Part shown: piece by piece, positions 16,640-26,080 of the stretch
Layout: every line of letters starts with the position of its first letter
How positions within the stretch are numbered: position 1 is the stretch's first letter
Source of the DNA: Streptomyces sp. GS7
GTDB taxonomy: Bacteria > Actinomycetota > Actinomycetes > Streptomycetales > Streptomycetaceae
Direction of reading: 5' to 3'
Assembly: GCF_009834125.1 (NCBI RefSeq)
Contig: NZ_CP047146.1
Location: 2,597,501 to 2,661,500, forward strand
DNA length: 64,000 nucleotides
The notes under the pieces: generated by a model
The model's database searches: none
Seen by the model: only the letters and a program-made list of their open reading frames with translations
Told to the model about the DNA's origin: nothing
Position numbers and translations under genes: made by a program

Positions 16640-17410
16640 ATGAACCGCTTTGACGGACGCCGCGTACTGGTCACCGGAGCCGGCTCGGGCATCGGGCAGG
16701 CCACCGCCCACCGGATCCTCGCCGAGGGCGGCCGGGTCGTGGCGGTGGACGTCGACACCGCGGGCCTTGCGGCCACCGCCGACCGCGCCGCCGCGGACGG
16801 CGCCGCCGGGCGCCTGGAGGCCGCCGCGCTCGACATATCCGACGAGGCCGCGGTCCGCTCCGGCGTCGCCGCCGCGGTGGAGCGCCTCGGCGGGCTCGAC
16901 GTCCTGGTCAACGCGGCCGGCATCCTGCGCTCCTCGCACACCCACGAGACCAGCCTGGACTTCTTCAACAAGATCATCTCGGTCAATCTGACCGGCACCT
17001 TCCTGATGATCCGCGAGTCGCTGCCCGCCCTCCTGGCGGGCGTGGCGCCGGTGATCGTCAACTTCAGCTCCACCTCCGCCTCGTTCGCGCACCCGTACAT
17101 GTCGGCGTACGCGGCGAGCAAGGGCGGCATCCAGTCCATGACGCACGCCATCGCGAGCGAGTACGGCAAGCAGGGGCTGCGCGCCGTGTGCGTGGCGCCG
17201 GGCTCCATCGCCAGCAACATGACCACCGGGCGCGGCCCGGGGCTGCCCGAGGACGCCGACATGAGCCTGTTCGCGAAGCTCGCCCCGGCCATCGGGCAGG
17301 GCTTCGCGGGCCCGGAGACCGTCGCCGGCGTCGTCGCGATGCTCGCCTCGGAGGACGGCGCGTTCATCACCGGCACGGAGATCCGGATCGACGGCGGTAC
17401 GCACATGTGA
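16640..17410 (+). CDS. Short-chain dehydrogenase/reductase
   Basis: 256 residues from ATG 16640. The Rossmann motif TGAGSGIG (about residues 13-20) binds the cofactor, and Asp37-Val-Asp after the second strand suggests NAD(H) preference. NAAG is at about 92-95. The catalytic Ser, Tyr and Lys are present in NFSSTSASF and YAASKGG, and the fold ends in GTEIRIDGGTHM. The N-terminal length and SDR spacing are standard for the classical group. The substrate cannot be told; the divergent TetR gene suggests induction by a small hydrophobic molecule. Confidence 0.9.
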   Translation: MNRFDGRRVLVTGAGSGIGQATAHRILAEGGRVVAVDVDTAGLAATADRAAADGAAGRLEAAALDISDEAAVRSGVAAAVERLGGLDVLVNAAGILRSSHTHETSLDFFNKIISVNLTGTFLMIRESLPALLAGVAPVIVNFSSTSASFAHPYMSAYAASKGGIQSMTHAIASEYGKQGLRAVCVAPGSIASNMTTGRGPGLPEDADMSLFAKLAPAIGQGFAGPETVAGVVAMLASEDGAFITGTEIRIDGGTHM

Positions 17411-17413
17411 CAC

Positions 17414-17440
17414 CCAACGCCCCTGTGGCCAGGGGGTGTT
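17414..17440. terminator. Terminator hairpin after the SDR gene
   Basis: CAACGCCCCT and AGGGGGTGTTG pair over about 10 bp with one bulge around GTGGCC, immediately after the SDR stop and before the convergent membrane-protein gene. Confidence 0.6.
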
Positions 17441-17528
17441 GCGGGAGACGGCGCCCCGTGTGTGCCGCGTCGGGAGGGGCGCGGCAGGCGCGGGGCGCCG
17501 GGTCCGTCCGCGGACCGTTCGCTCCCGG

Positions 17529-18617
17529 TTACGCCGGCAGTCGCTCCCCGCCGCCGGCCGGCTCCCCGCTCCCCGGCTCGCCGTCCGCCCGCTCGCCGTT
17601 CGTTCCGCGGAGCGTCGCGAGGGCGAGGGTGGCCAGGGTCCCGCCCACCGCCCAGGCGGCGAGCACCAGCAGCGGTCCGGTCAGCGCCCGGCCGTTGAAG
17701 TACGCGAGGGAGCGCGCCGCCCAGGTGCCGGCGCCCGGCGGCAGCGCGGGCCCGATCGCGTGCCAGAACGGCGGCAGCAGCGGATACGGATAGGCGCCGC
17801 CCGCGCTCGGGTTGCCGAACACCACGATCACCAGGATCGCCAGGCCGATGCCGATGACGCCCAGCAGCCCCTGGAACGCCAGCGTCGTGGCTCCCACCGC
17901 GAAGACGACCAGCGCGCCCAGTCCCCACAGTCCGAAGAGGCTGCCGGGCAGCGCGCCGAGGACCGGGCCGACCACGATCGCCCCGGCCAGCCCGGCGGCG
18001 ATCGCGTACAGCGCCAGCGCGGCCAGCCGGATGACGGCCCGCTGCCCGTTGGCCGGGCGGGCCCCGGCGCTGACCGCCAGGATCGCGGCGCACAGATAGC
18101 CGCCCACGCACCAGCCCACGGCCAGGTAGAACGACGACAGGCTGCGGCTGTCGCCCGCGGCGGCCGGCGCCACGTCCTCCGTGCGGACGGCCCGCTGCCG
18201 GGCCTGCTCCGCCTTGACCACGACCGCCTCGACGGCCTGGGAGAGCGAGGCCCCGCCGCCGCCGGCGACCAGCAGCCGGTCGGTGCGGCCGTGTGGATCG
18301 ACGATCAGCGCGGCGTCGATCGCCCGGTCGTCGATCCGGCGCCGCGCGGCCTGTTCGGAGGCGGCCGGGCGCGGGTCCAGCGGTGCGCCGGGCAGCCGGT
18401 CCAGCTGGCGCACCAGCTGCCCGCCGGCCGGGCCGGGCGCGACCACCGCGAGCGGCACCCGGTCCGGCTTCGGGTGGTGGAAGGCGCCGGTGTACGACGT
18501 GATGAACGCGACCATCAGGCCCAGCACACCGATCACCAGCAGCGCCGCCCGGGGCGTCACCGCGTTCTTCACCTCCTCCAGGAAGGTGATCCGGGTGCCG
18601 CCGTCGGTCGTGGCCAT
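17529..18617 (-). CDS. ABC-2/YhgE-like multi-pass membrane protein
   Basis: 362 residues from ATG 18617, preceded by CGGAG with good spacing; an in-frame ATG at 18668 would add 17 residues with a weaker site. One N-terminal helix (PRAALLVIGVLGLMVAFITS) is followed by a soluble extracytoplasmic domain of about 140 residues and then five or six helices. This layout matches ABC-2-type or YhgE/Pip-like (DUF3533) membrane proteins. No ATPase is adjacent. The C-terminal tail is a Gly/Glu-rich disordered stretch. The function is unknown; roles in export or cell-envelope maintenance are guesses. Confidence 0.75.
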   Translation of the reverse strand: MATTDGGTRITFLEEVKNAVTPRAALLVIGVLGLMVAFITSYTGAFHHPKPDRVPLAVVAPGPAGGQLVRQLDRLPGAPLDPRPAASEQAARRRIDDRAIDAALIVDPHGRTDRLLVAGGGGASLSQAVEAVVVKAEQARQRAVRTEDVAPAAAGDSRSLSSFYLAVGWCVGGYLCAAILAVSAGARPANGQRAVIRLAALALYAIAAGLAGAIVVGPVLGALPGSLFGLWGLGALVVFAVGATTLAFQGLLGVIGIGLAILVIVVFGNPSAGGAYPYPLLPPFWHAIGPALPPGAGTWAARSLAYFNGRALTGPLLVLAAWAVGGTLATLALATLRGTNGERADGEPGSGEPAGGGERLPA

Positions 18618-18749
18618 GCGCCGCTCCGTTCCGGGATTGCGGCCCTGTTTTCCGGGCTTTATGGCCATATCTTCCGGTCGATGGTGGGGCCGTGCAGATT
18701 GGGTGGGCTGATCGACGGATGGGTACGGGCGGCTTCCCGAGCCGCGCGT

Positions 18750-18765
18750 TCGTACGAGTGTTCGA
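18750..18765. promoter_or_regulatory. LexA-like SOS box upstream of dnaE2
   Basis: TCGTACGAGTGTTCGA matches the actinobacterial LexA consensus TCGAAC-N4-GTTCGA with one mismatch. It lies 77 bases before the dnaE2 start, where a DNA-damage operator is expected. Confidence 0.7.
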
Positions 18766-18841
18766 GTTGGCGTTATGGTGGAGGGAGTGAAACGAGGGAC
18801 ACGGAGTCGGCCAGGGGGCGGATGAGGCGCAGGAGGTGCGG

Positions 18842-21800
18842 ATGCCCGGGTTCACGCATCTGCACACCGCTTCGGGGTTCTCCCTGCGCTACGGCGCCTC
18901 CCATCCGGAGCGGCTGGCCGAGCGCGCCGCCGAGCGCGGAATGGACGCCCTCGCGCTGACCGACCGGGACGGGCTCTCCGGCGCCGTACGGTTCGCCAAG
19001 GCCGCCGCCGAGGCCGGTGTCCGCCCGCTGTTCGGCGCCGAACTGGCCGTGGCGGAGCGGGAACCGGCGCCCCGGCCCACCGCCCGCCGCCGCACCCCGG
19101 TGCGCGGCGGCGCCTTCCTCGACGAGTCCGCCGCCCGCGCCGTCTTCCTGGCCCGGGACGGCGCCACCGGCTGGGCCGCCCTGTGCCGGCTGGTCTCGGC
19201 CGCCCACGTGGGCCGGGGCGAGCGGCCCGTCCTTTCCCAAGACGCCCTGGAATCCGCCACGGACGGGCTGACCGTGCTGCTCGGACCGGACTCCGACGTC
19301 GGCCGGGCGCTGGCCGCCGGCCGCCCGGACCGCGCCGCCCGGCTCCTCGCCCCCTGGCGCGAGCTGTACGGCGACGCGCTGCGCCTGGAGGCCGTCGACC
19401 ACGGGCGCCCCGGCAGCGGCCCCGGCTCGCTGCGGCTGGCCGCCCGCACCCTCGGCTTCGCCGTCGACCAGGGCGTGTGCGCGGTGCTGACCAACGCGGT
19501 CCGCTACGCCGATCCCGGCCAGGGCCCGGTCGCCGACGTCCTGGACTCCGCCCGCCGGCTGGTGCCGGTGGACCGGCACCGCCCCGAGACCTGGGACAGC
19601 GGCGAGCGCTGGCTCAAAGGCACCGCCGCGATGAGCCGCACCGCCGACCGGATCGCCGAGGCGGCCGGCTTCCGGCGCGGCGTCGCCCACCGGCTGCTCG
19701 CCATGACCGAGGAGACCGCCGGGGAGTGCCTGGTGGACCCGCAGGACGACATCGGGCTGGGCCGCATCCACTTCCCCGAGCCCCGGCTGGTCGGCGCGGA
19801 ACACCGCACCGCCGCCCGGGTGCTGCGCTCCCGCTGCGCCGCCGCGATGGTGCTGCGCGGCTACGACCGCGACCGCACGCGCTGGGCCCGGCTGCACGAC
19901 GAACTGCGCACCATCGAACGGCTCGGCTACCCCTCGTACTTCCTGACGGTCGCCCGGGTCGTCGACGACGTGCGGGAGCGGGGCATCCGGGTCGCGGCCC
20001 GCGGGTCCGGCGCCGGATCCCTGGTCAACCACCTCCTGGGCATCGCGCACGCCGACCCGGTCGAGCACGGGCTGCTGATGGAGCGCTTCCTGTCCGAGCG
20101 GCGGGCCGCGCTGCCGGACATCGACATCGACGTCGAGTCGGCCCGCCGGCTGGAGGTCTACCACGCGATCTTCGACCGCTTCGGCGCGGAGCGGGTGGCG
20201 ACCGTCTCGATGCCGGAGACCTACCGCGTACGGCACGCCGTACGGGACGTGGGCGTCGCCCTCGGCATGGATCCGGCCCGGGTGGACCGGCTCGCCAAGG
20301 CGTTCCCGCACATCCGGGCCCGGGACGCGCGGGCCGCGCTGGCCGAACTCCCCGAGCTGCGCGGCGTCCGGGAGAGCGCCGACGAGCGGCTGTGGCCGCT
20401 GGTCGAGGCGCTGGACGCGCTGCCGCGCGGGATCGCCATGCACCCGTGCGGGGTGCTGCTCTCCGACGCCACGCTGCTGGACCGCACGCCCGTCGTGCCG
20501 ACCAGCGGCGAGGGGTTCGCGATGTCCCAGTTCGACAAGGAGGACGTGGAGGACCTCGGGCTGCTCAAGCTCGATGTGCTGGGCGTGCGGATGCAGTCCG
20601 CGATGGCGCACGCGGTCGCCGAGATCGGCCGGGCCACCGGGGTCCGGCTCGACCTGGACGACCCGGCGCAGGTGCCGCCCGGCGACCCGGCCACCTACGA
20701 CCTGATCCGCTCGACCGAGACGCTGGGCTGCTTCCAGATCGAGTCGCCCGGCCAGCGCGACCTGGTCGGCCGGCTCCAGCCCGCCACCTTCCACGACCTG
20801 GTCGTCGACATCTCGCTGTTCCGGCCGGGGCCGGTCGCCGCCGACATGGTGCGGCCCTTCATCGAGGCCCGGCACGGCCGCGCGGCGGTCCGCTACCCGC
20901 ATCCCGACCTGGCGGAACCGCTGCGCGAGACCTACGGCGTGGTGGTGTTCCACGAGCAGATCATCGAGATCCTGCGGATCATGACGGGGTGCCGGCGGGA
21001 CGAGGCGGACGAGCAGCGGCGCGCGCTGTCGGACCCGGAGAAGCAGGGCCGGGTGCGCGCCTGGTTCGCCGGGCGGGCCGAGCGGCGCGGATACGCACCC
21101 GAAGTCGTCGCGCACACCTGGGAGATCGTCGAGGCGTTCGGCGCGTACGGCTTCTGCAAGGCGCACGCGGTGGCGTTCGCGGTGCCCACCTACCAGTCCG
21201 CCTGGCTCAAGGCGCACCACCCCGCGGCCTTCTACGCCGGGCTGCTCACCCACGACCCCGGGATGTACCCGAAGCGGCTGCTGCTCGCGGACGCCCGGCG
21301 GCGCGGGGTGCCGGTGCTGCCGCTCGATGTGAACCGGTCGGCGGTCCGCCATAGAATCGAACTGGTGTCCGGCGGAGAGGGTTCCCGCGGTGTCTGGGGG
21401 CTGCGGCTCGCGTTCTGCGACGTGCACGGCATGAGCGAGGCCGAGGCGCGGCGGATCGTGGACGGGCAGCCCTACCGCTCGCTCCAGGACCTGTGGCAGC
21501 GGGCCCGGCCGGGCCGCCCGGTGGCCGAACGCCTCGCCCGGGTGGGTGCGTTGGACGCCTTCGGCGCCAACCGGCGGGACCTGCTGTTGCACATCGCCGA
21601 GCTGCACCACCGGCAACGCGGCGCCTCCGGCGGCCAGTTGGCGCTGCACACGGACCAGGACGCGCCCGACCGGATCGAGCCGGCGGGCCTGCCCGACCTC
21701 GGCGACGCCGAACGGCTCAGCGCCGAGCTGGGTGTCCTCGGCATGGACGCCTCCCGCCATCTGATGGCCGACCACCGGGAGTTCCTCACCGAGCTGGGCG

Positions 21801-22348
21801 CGGTGCCGGCCCGGCTGCTGCGCACCGCCCGGCACGGCGAGACGGTGCTGGTCGCCGGGGCCAAGGCGGCCACCCAGACCCCGCCGATCCGCTCCGGCCG
21901 CCGGGTCATCTTCACCACCCTCGACGACAGCACCGGCCTGGTCGACTGCGCCTTCTTCGAGGACAGTCACGAGAGGTGCGCCCACACCGTCTTCCACTCC
22001 TGGCTGCTGCTGGTGCGCGGTACGGTCCAGCGGCGCGGGCCGCGCAGCCTCAGTGTGGTCGGCGCGGCGGCCTGGAACCTCGCCGAACTGGCCGAACTGC
22101 GCCGCGAGGGCGGCCTGGAGGCGGTCACCGCCCGGCTCGCCGCCACACCGGACCGGCCGGCCGGGGACGCGACCGCGGCGGGCGCCGGGGGCGGCGCCGC
22201 GCCGGAGCCCGAGCCGGTCGCCGCCGGGCGCACCATCCGCCTGGAGACCGGCTACGAGATGCACCCCTGGGCCGACCTCCAGCCGCCCGGCGAGCGCGCC
22301 GCCACCGGCCGCAAGTTGTGGCACTCCAGCCCCGGGAGCGCGGGATGA
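18842..22348 (+). CDS. dnaE2: Error-prone DNA polymerase III alpha subunit
   Basis: 1168 residues. ATG 18842 is chosen over GTG 18836 because AGGAGG at 18831-18836 sits directly before it. The protein begins with a PHP domain (FTHLHTASGFSLRYG, ALTDRDGL). The polymerase palm has ARGSGAGSLVNHLLGI and PDIDIDVES near residues 425-434, which carry the catalytic acidic residues. Finger and helix-hairpin-helix regions and a C-terminal OB-fold segment (FTTLDDSTGLVDCAFF) follow. DnaE2 is the non-essential polymerase of damage-induced mutagenesis. It overlaps the next gene as ATGA and follows a LexA-like box, consistent with SOS control. Confidence 0.95.
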   Translation: MPGFTHLHTASGFSLRYGASHPERLAERAAERGMDALALTDRDGLSGAVRFAKAAAEAGVRPLFGAELAVAEREPAPRPTARRRTPVRGGAFLDESAARAVFLARDGATGWAALCRLVSAAHVGRGERPVLSQDALESATDGLTVLLGPDSDVGRALAAGRPDRAARLLAPWRELYGDALRLEAVDHGRPGSGPGSLRLAARTLGFAVDQGVCAVLTNAVRYADPGQGPVADVLDSARRLVPVDRHRPETWDSGERWLKGTAAMSRTADRIAEAAGFRRGVAHRLLAMTEETAGECLVDPQDDIGLGRIHFPEPRLVGAEHRTAARVLRSRCAAAMVLRGYDRDRTRWARLHDELRTIERLGYPSYFLTVARVVDDVRERGIRVAARGSGAGSLVNHLLGIAHADPVEHGLLMERFLSERRAALPDIDIDVESARRLEVYHAIFDRFGAERVATVSMPETYRVRHAVRDVGVALGMDPARVDRLAKAFPHIRARDARAALAELPELRGVRESADERLWPLVEALDALPRGIAMHPCGVLLSDATLLDRTPVVPTSGEGFAMSQFDKEDVEDLGLLKLDVLGVRMQSAMAHAVAEIGRATGVRLDLDDPAQVPPGDPATYDLIRSTETLGCFQIESPGQRDLVGRLQPATFHDLVVDISLFRPGPVAADMVRPFIEARHGRAAVRYPHPDLAEPLRETYGVVVFHEQIIEILRIMTGCRRDEADEQRRALSDPEKQGRVRAWFAGRAERRGYAPEVVAHTWEIVEAFGAYGFCKAHAVAFAVPTYQSAWLKAHHPAAFYAGLLTHDPGMYPKRLLLADARRRGVPVLPLDVNRSAVRHRIELVSGGEGSRGVWGLRLAFCDVHGMSEAEARRIVDGQPYRSLQDLWQRARPGRPVAERLARVGALDAFGANRRDLLLHIAELHHRQRGASGGQLALHTDQDAPDRIEPAGLPDLGDAERLSAELGVLGMDASRHLMADHREFLTELGAVPARLLRTARHGETVLVAGAKAATQTPPIRSGRRVIFTTLDDSTGLVDCAFFEDSHERCAHTVFHSWLLLVRGTVQRRGPRSLSVVGAAAWNLAELAELRREGGLEAVTARLAATPDRPAGDATAAGAGGGAAPEPEPVAAGRTIRLETGYEMHPWADLQPPGERAATGRKLWHSSPGSAG

Positions 22349-23502
22349 GCGCGGCACCGGGGCCGCCCGCCGCCGTACCGCCGGAGCCCTCCGGCGCCCC
22401 GCGGCCGGCCGGCATGCTCCACGTACGCTTCCGGACCGCCGACGGCGAGCCGGTCGGCGCCGAGCAGTACGAGCAACTGCTGCGCCTGCTGGGCCGGTTC
22501 ACCCCGGCGATCGAGGCGCTGCCGCCGGACGCCGCGCTGGCCGACGTCCGCGGGGCGCTGCGCTACTTCGACCGGGACGCGGTGGGCATCGCCGAGCTGA
22601 TCCGGCTGCGCGCGCTGGCCTGGCACGGGGTGCGGTGCACGATCGGGATCGGAGGCAACCCGCTGCTGGCCCGTATGGCGGCCCGGGAAGCGCCGCCCGG
22701 AGAGATCCGGGCCGTTCCCGCGGACCCCCGGGAGGTCGCCGCCTTCCTCGACCGCCGCCCGGCCGCGGCACTGGACGGCGTCGGGCCGGCGACCGCGCGC
22801 GCCCTGTGCGGGTACGGGCTCGACAGCGTCGGCCGGATCGCCGCCGCACCGCCCGCCACCCTCCAGCGGATCCTCGGCGCGAAGGCCGGCCGGGCGGTCT
22901 CCGAGCGGGCCCGCGGTATCGACCCGACGCCGGTCACCCCCAACGCCTCCGCCCGCTCGATGGGCGCCGAACACCGCTTCGCCCACGACGAGTTGGACCC
23001 CGTCCGGCGCCGCCGGGCGCTGCTCTCGCTCGCCGACGGACTCGGCGCCCGGATGCGCGCGAGCGGGCAGGTGGCCCGGGCGCTCACCCTCACCGTCCGC
23101 TACGCCGACCGCTCCACGACGACCCGTACCCGGCGGCTGGAGGAGCCGACCGCACACGGCCCCGCGCTGACCGAGGCGGCCTACGCCCTGCACGCCGCGC
23201 TCGGCCTCCAGCGTGCGCGGGTGCGGTCCCTGGCGCTGCGCGCGGAGGACCTCTGCCGCGCCGAACTCGCCGCGCACCAGCTGACCTTCGACCCGGCCGA
23301 CGACAAGGCGCACCGCATCGAGGCGGCCGTGGACCGCGCCAGGGCCCGCTTCGGTACCGGCTCCGTACGCCCCGCGGCCACGCTCGGCCCGGCCCCCGGA
23401 ACCGGCACCGCCCCGGCGCCCGGGCCTCCCGGCCCGGCCCGCACCACCGGCCGCCGGCCCCCGTGGCCGGCGGGCAACCCCCTGGGCCCGTCGGGCAGTT
23501 AG
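22345..23502 (+). CDS. Degenerate Y-family DNA polymerase-like protein (ImuB-like), DnaE2 partner
   Basis: 385 residues, ATG overlapping the dnaE2 stop (ATGA). The palm, helix-hairpin-helix (DGVGPATARALCGYGLDSVG) and little-finger (HRFAHDELDPVRRRRALLSL) parts of a Y-family polymerase can be followed. The catalytic residues are missing: the first Asp motif is replaced by MLHVRFRT, and the usual SxDE by ALADVRGA. The fold should therefore be non-catalytic, like ImuB, which recruits DnaE2 to the sliding clamp. The tail after residue 340 is Pro/Ala/Gly-rich. No imuA gene is adjacent, so this is a two-gene cassette. The ImuB-like role is inferred from sequence loss and position. Confidence 0.82.
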   Translation: MSAAPGPPAAVPPEPSGAPRPAGMLHVRFRTADGEPVGAEQYEQLLRLLGRFTPAIEALPPDAALADVRGALRYFDRDAVGIAELIRLRALAWHGVRCTIGIGGNPLLARMAAREAPPGEIRAVPADPREVAAFLDRRPAAALDGVGPATARALCGYGLDSVGRIAAAPPATLQRILGAKAGRAVSERARGIDPTPVTPNASARSMGAEHRFAHDELDPVRRRRALLSLADGLGARMRASGQVARALTLTVRYADRSTTTRTRRLEEPTAHGPALTEAAYALHAALGLQRARVRSLALRAEDLCRAELAAHQLTFDPADDKAHRIEAAVDRARARFGTGSVRPAATLGPAPGTGTAPAPGPPGPARTTGRRPPWPAGNPLGPSGS

Positions 23503-23538
23503 CCCCTGCCCCCACCCCCGCCCCACTCCGCCCCACTC

Positions 23539-23567
23539 CGCCCGGGAGGGAAGCACCCTCTCGGGCG
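23539..23567. terminator. Terminator hairpin after the dnaE2 cassette
   Basis: A 12-bp stem with one G-U pair (23539-23550 with 23556-23567) around AAGCA, 37 bases after the stop of the Y-family gene. Confidence 0.7.
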
Positions 23568-23678
23568 CGGCGTATCGGCATACGGCGCGTGAAGTCTGCC
23601 CAAATACACGCAACCGGCGTTTCGCACCCGGGCGTTCGGTGAGGGTTGTGTGCGGTTTCCTTCACCGTCATACCGCTG

Positions 23679-23719
23679 GTAAGTCCTGCTTACCCGGCCG
23701 TAACTTACTTGTCAGTTAC
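23679..23719. promoter_or_regulatory. Two inverted repeats in the lipase promoter region
   Basis: GTAAG-tcctg-CTTAC (23679-23693) and GTAACT-tacttgtc-AGTTAC (23700-23719) lie side by side, 83-123 bases before the lipase start, in locally AT-rich DNA. They resemble a tandem operator. The binding protein is unknown. Confidence 0.5.
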
Positions 23720-23801
23720 CACGTTGGCCCTTGCGATCCGGATCGCAGGTGAACGGCTCACCGAGCACTTCGGAGTCCCCTCATCTCGCAAGGAGCATCG
23801 T

Positions 23802-24665
23802 ATGAAGTTGCGCCGGTCACGCATGCGCCGGCCGAGAAGGCTCGCCCTCCTCCCGGTCGCCGCCCTGGCCATGGGCATCACCACCGCCACCCCTGCCGCC
23901 GCCGCCCCCACTATCAGCAGCGGTTGGAACAACTTCTCCTGCAAGCCCTCCGCCGCCCACCCCCGCCCGGTGGTCCTGGTACACGGCACCCTCGGCAACG
24001 GCACCGACAACTGGCTCGGCCTCGCGCCCTACTTGGTCGACCGCGGCTACTGCGTCTTCTCCCTGGACTACGGCCAGCTGCCCGGCGTCCCGGTCTTCTA
24101 CGGGCTCGGCCCGGTCGACGGCTCCGCGCAGCAACTCGCCACCTATGTGGACCGGGTGCTGGCCGCCACCGGCGCGCCCAAGGTCGATCTCGTCGGGCAC
24201 TCCCAGGGCGGCATGATGGCGCGCGTCTACATGAAGTTCCACGGCGGTGCGGACAAGGTGAACACGCTGGTCGGGCTGGCTCCCGACAACCACGGCACCA
24301 CCCTGGACGGGCTGACCAAGCTGCTGAACCTCTTCCCCGGCGCCAAGCAGTACATCGACAAGTTCACCCCGGGGCTGACCGACCAGGCCGTCGGCTCCGA
24401 CATCCTCAACCGCCTCAACGCCGGCGGCGACACCCTCCCCGGCGTCCACTACACCGTCATCGCGACCAAGTACGACGAGGTCGTCACGCCCTACACGTCG
24501 GGGTACCTCAACGGCCCCGACGTCCACAACGTGCTGCTCCAGGACCTGTGCCCGGTGGACCTCTCCGAGCACGTCGCCATCGGGACGGTCGACCGGGCCG
24601 CCTTCCACGAGACGGCCAACGCGCTGGACCCGGCGCACGCCACCCCGACCACCTGCGTCTCCTGA
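23802..24665 (+). CDS. Secreted lipase, alpha/beta hydrolase (lipase class 2)
   Basis: 287 residues from ATG 23802 with AAGGAG at 23790-23795. An Arg-rich signal peptide is cut near residue 35 (PAAAA). The alpha/beta-hydrolase features are VVLVHGTLGNG (oxyanion region), the nucleophile elbow GHSQGG with Ser134, an acid likely in ATKYDEVVTPY and a histidine in DLSEHVAIG. Cys residues 47, 84, near 252 and near 286 could form disulfides. This is the Streptomyces/Burkholderia-type secreted lipase group acting on acylglycerols. The adjacent inverted repeats suggest regulated expression. It is convergent with the amino acid permease gene and ends at a hairpin. Confidence 0.9.
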   Translation: MKLRRSRMRRPRRLALLPVAALAMGITTATPAAAAPTISSGWNNFSCKPSAAHPRPVVLVHGTLGNGTDNWLGLAPYLVDRGYCVFSLDYGQLPGVPVFYGLGPVDGSAQQLATYVDRVLAATGAPKVDLVGHSQGGMMARVYMKFHGGADKVNTLVGLAPDNHGTTLDGLTKLLNLFPGAKQYIDKFTPGLTDQAVGSDILNRLNAGGDTLPGVHYTVIATKYDEVVTPYTSGYLNGPDVHNVLLQDLCPVDLSEHVAIGTVDRAAFHETANALDPAHATPTTCVS

Positions 24666-24697
24666 CCGGCGGCCGGCCCGGCCGGCGGACAGCGGCG

Positions 24698-24730
24698 GCC
24701 CGGCCCGCACCCCCGGTGCCGGCCGGGCCG
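24698..24730. terminator. Bidirectional terminator between lipase and permease genes
   Basis: A nine-base-pair GC stem (24698-24706 with 24722-24730) continues through one mismatch into GCACC/GGTGC around a CCC loop, between convergent stops at 24665 and 24745. Confidence 0.75.
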
Positions 24731-24744
24731 TCCGCCGCGGTACG

Positions 24745-26037
24745 TCAGCCGTTGCCGCGCCCCGGCCGACGCAGTGTCAGGAAGCAGCCGGACGCCGCCG
24801 CCAGCGCCGCCGGGATCAGCAGCAGCCACCCCGAGAAGGCGAGCACCCCCGCCGTCAGCACGGAACTGGCCAGCACGCCGTACCACAGGAGGGTGCGGCG
24901 CGGCAGCAGCACCAGCGCGGCGGCCAGCCCGGCCAGCGTCACCGCGGCCAGGCAGGTGGCGGTGGCCCGCATCAGCAGATCGAGATCGGTGCCGCCGGAC
25001 CCGGCGGCCACGGCCAGGACGACCGACGCCGCGCCCAGCACCGCCAGCGAGCGGCGCGGCACCTCGCCCGGCGCCCCGCCCTTGGCCAGCCAGCGGGGCG
25101 CCGCCCCGTCCCGGCCGAGCGCCGCGCCGAGCCGGGAGGCCCCGGCCAGGTACGCGTTGGCCGTCCCGAAGGTGAGGAGCAGCGCCGCCGCGGCGGCCAC
25201 CGGGCGGGCGGCGCCGCCCACGCTCCGGGTGAGCAGCGCGGTCAGCGGGGTGTCGGTGTCCGCGGCGGCCGGCCCCAGCACGCCGACGGTGGCCACCGCG
25301 AGCCCCAGGTAGAGCACCGTGATGACAGCCAGGGTGCGGCGGGTCACCCGCGGCAGGTCCCGCGCCGGATCGGCGAATTCACCGGACAGGTGGCTGGCCG
25401 CCTCCCACCCGGCGAACGCGAAGAACAGCACCGAGGCCGCCGAGCCGACCGACGCCCAGCCGCCCGGCATGAACGGGGTGAAGTGCGCGGCGGACACCTG
25501 CGGGGCGGCGGCCAGGACGGTGCACAGCAGCACCGCGGCCAGCAGCCCGCCGAGCAGCAGCTGCACCCGCCCGGACATCCGCAGCCCGACCGCGTTGGAC
25601 ACCAGCGACCCCACCAGCACCGCCCCGCCGACCGCGGCCGCGCCGGCGTCGCCCCAGCCCACCGCGTCGGCCACGTACTTGCCGCCGATCCACGCGGCCG
25701 AGACCACCCCGATCGGCACCGCCCCGTAGAACCACCACCCGACCACCGCCGCGGCCCGCGGGCCGATGGCCCGGTGCACGTACGTGGCGACGCCCCCGCC
25801 GTCGGGGAACCGCGCGCCGAGCGCCGCGAACGAGGCGGCCACCGGGACGCACATGGCCAGCAGGACGACCCAGGCCAGGATCGAGGCGGGGCCGGCCGCG
25901 GCCGCGGCCAGCGACGGCAGCGTCAGGACACCCGGGCCCAGGACGGCGCCCGCGCAGAGCGCGGTGCCGCTGCCGATGCCCAGCCGCCGTACATCCGGCG
26001 GCGCGGAAGCGGAAAGGGATGATTCTTGTACGGACAC
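24745..26037 (-). CDS. APC-superfamily amino acid permease
   Basis: 430 residues from GTG 26037. About twelve membrane helices are apparent. The first-helix motif GTALCAGAVLGPGVLTLPSLA is the unwound substrate-binding region of APC transporters, and FFAFAGWEAASHLSGEF in the sixth helix is equally typical. The start is less certain because only a weak AGGG precedes it. It is divergent from an Lrp-family gene with only 80 bases between, so it is probably an amino acid carrier controlled by that regulator. Import or export cannot be decided from sequence. Confidence 0.85.
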   Translation of the reverse strand: MSVQESSLSASAPPDVRRLGIGSGTALCAGAVLGPGVLTLPSLAAAAAGPASILAWVVLLAMCVPVAASFAALGARFPDGGGVATYVHRAIGPRAAAVVGWWFYGAVPIGVVSAAWIGGKYVADAVGWGDAGAAAVGGAVLVGSLVSNAVGLRMSGRVQLLLGGLLAAVLLCTVLAAAPQVSAAHFTPFMPGGWASVGSAASVLFFAFAGWEAASHLSGEFADPARDLPRVTRRTLAVITVLYLGLAVATVGVLGPAAADTDTPLTALLTRSVGGAARPVAAAAALLLTFGTANAYLAGASRLGAALGRDGAAPRWLAKGGAPGEVPRRSLAVLGAASVVLAVAAGSGGTDLDLLMRATATCLAAVTLAGLAAALVLLPRRTLLWYGVLASSVLTAGVLAFSGWLLLIPAALAAASGCFLTLRRPGRGNG

Positions 26038-26080
26038 GGGCCCTGACGGTAGCCGTTCGATTGGTCACATTGAGCTGCCA

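Noticed and set aside
18773..22357. A 1194-residue leftward frame opposite dnaE2
   Set aside because: Antisense shadow of a conserved polymerase gene; no domains, low complexity.
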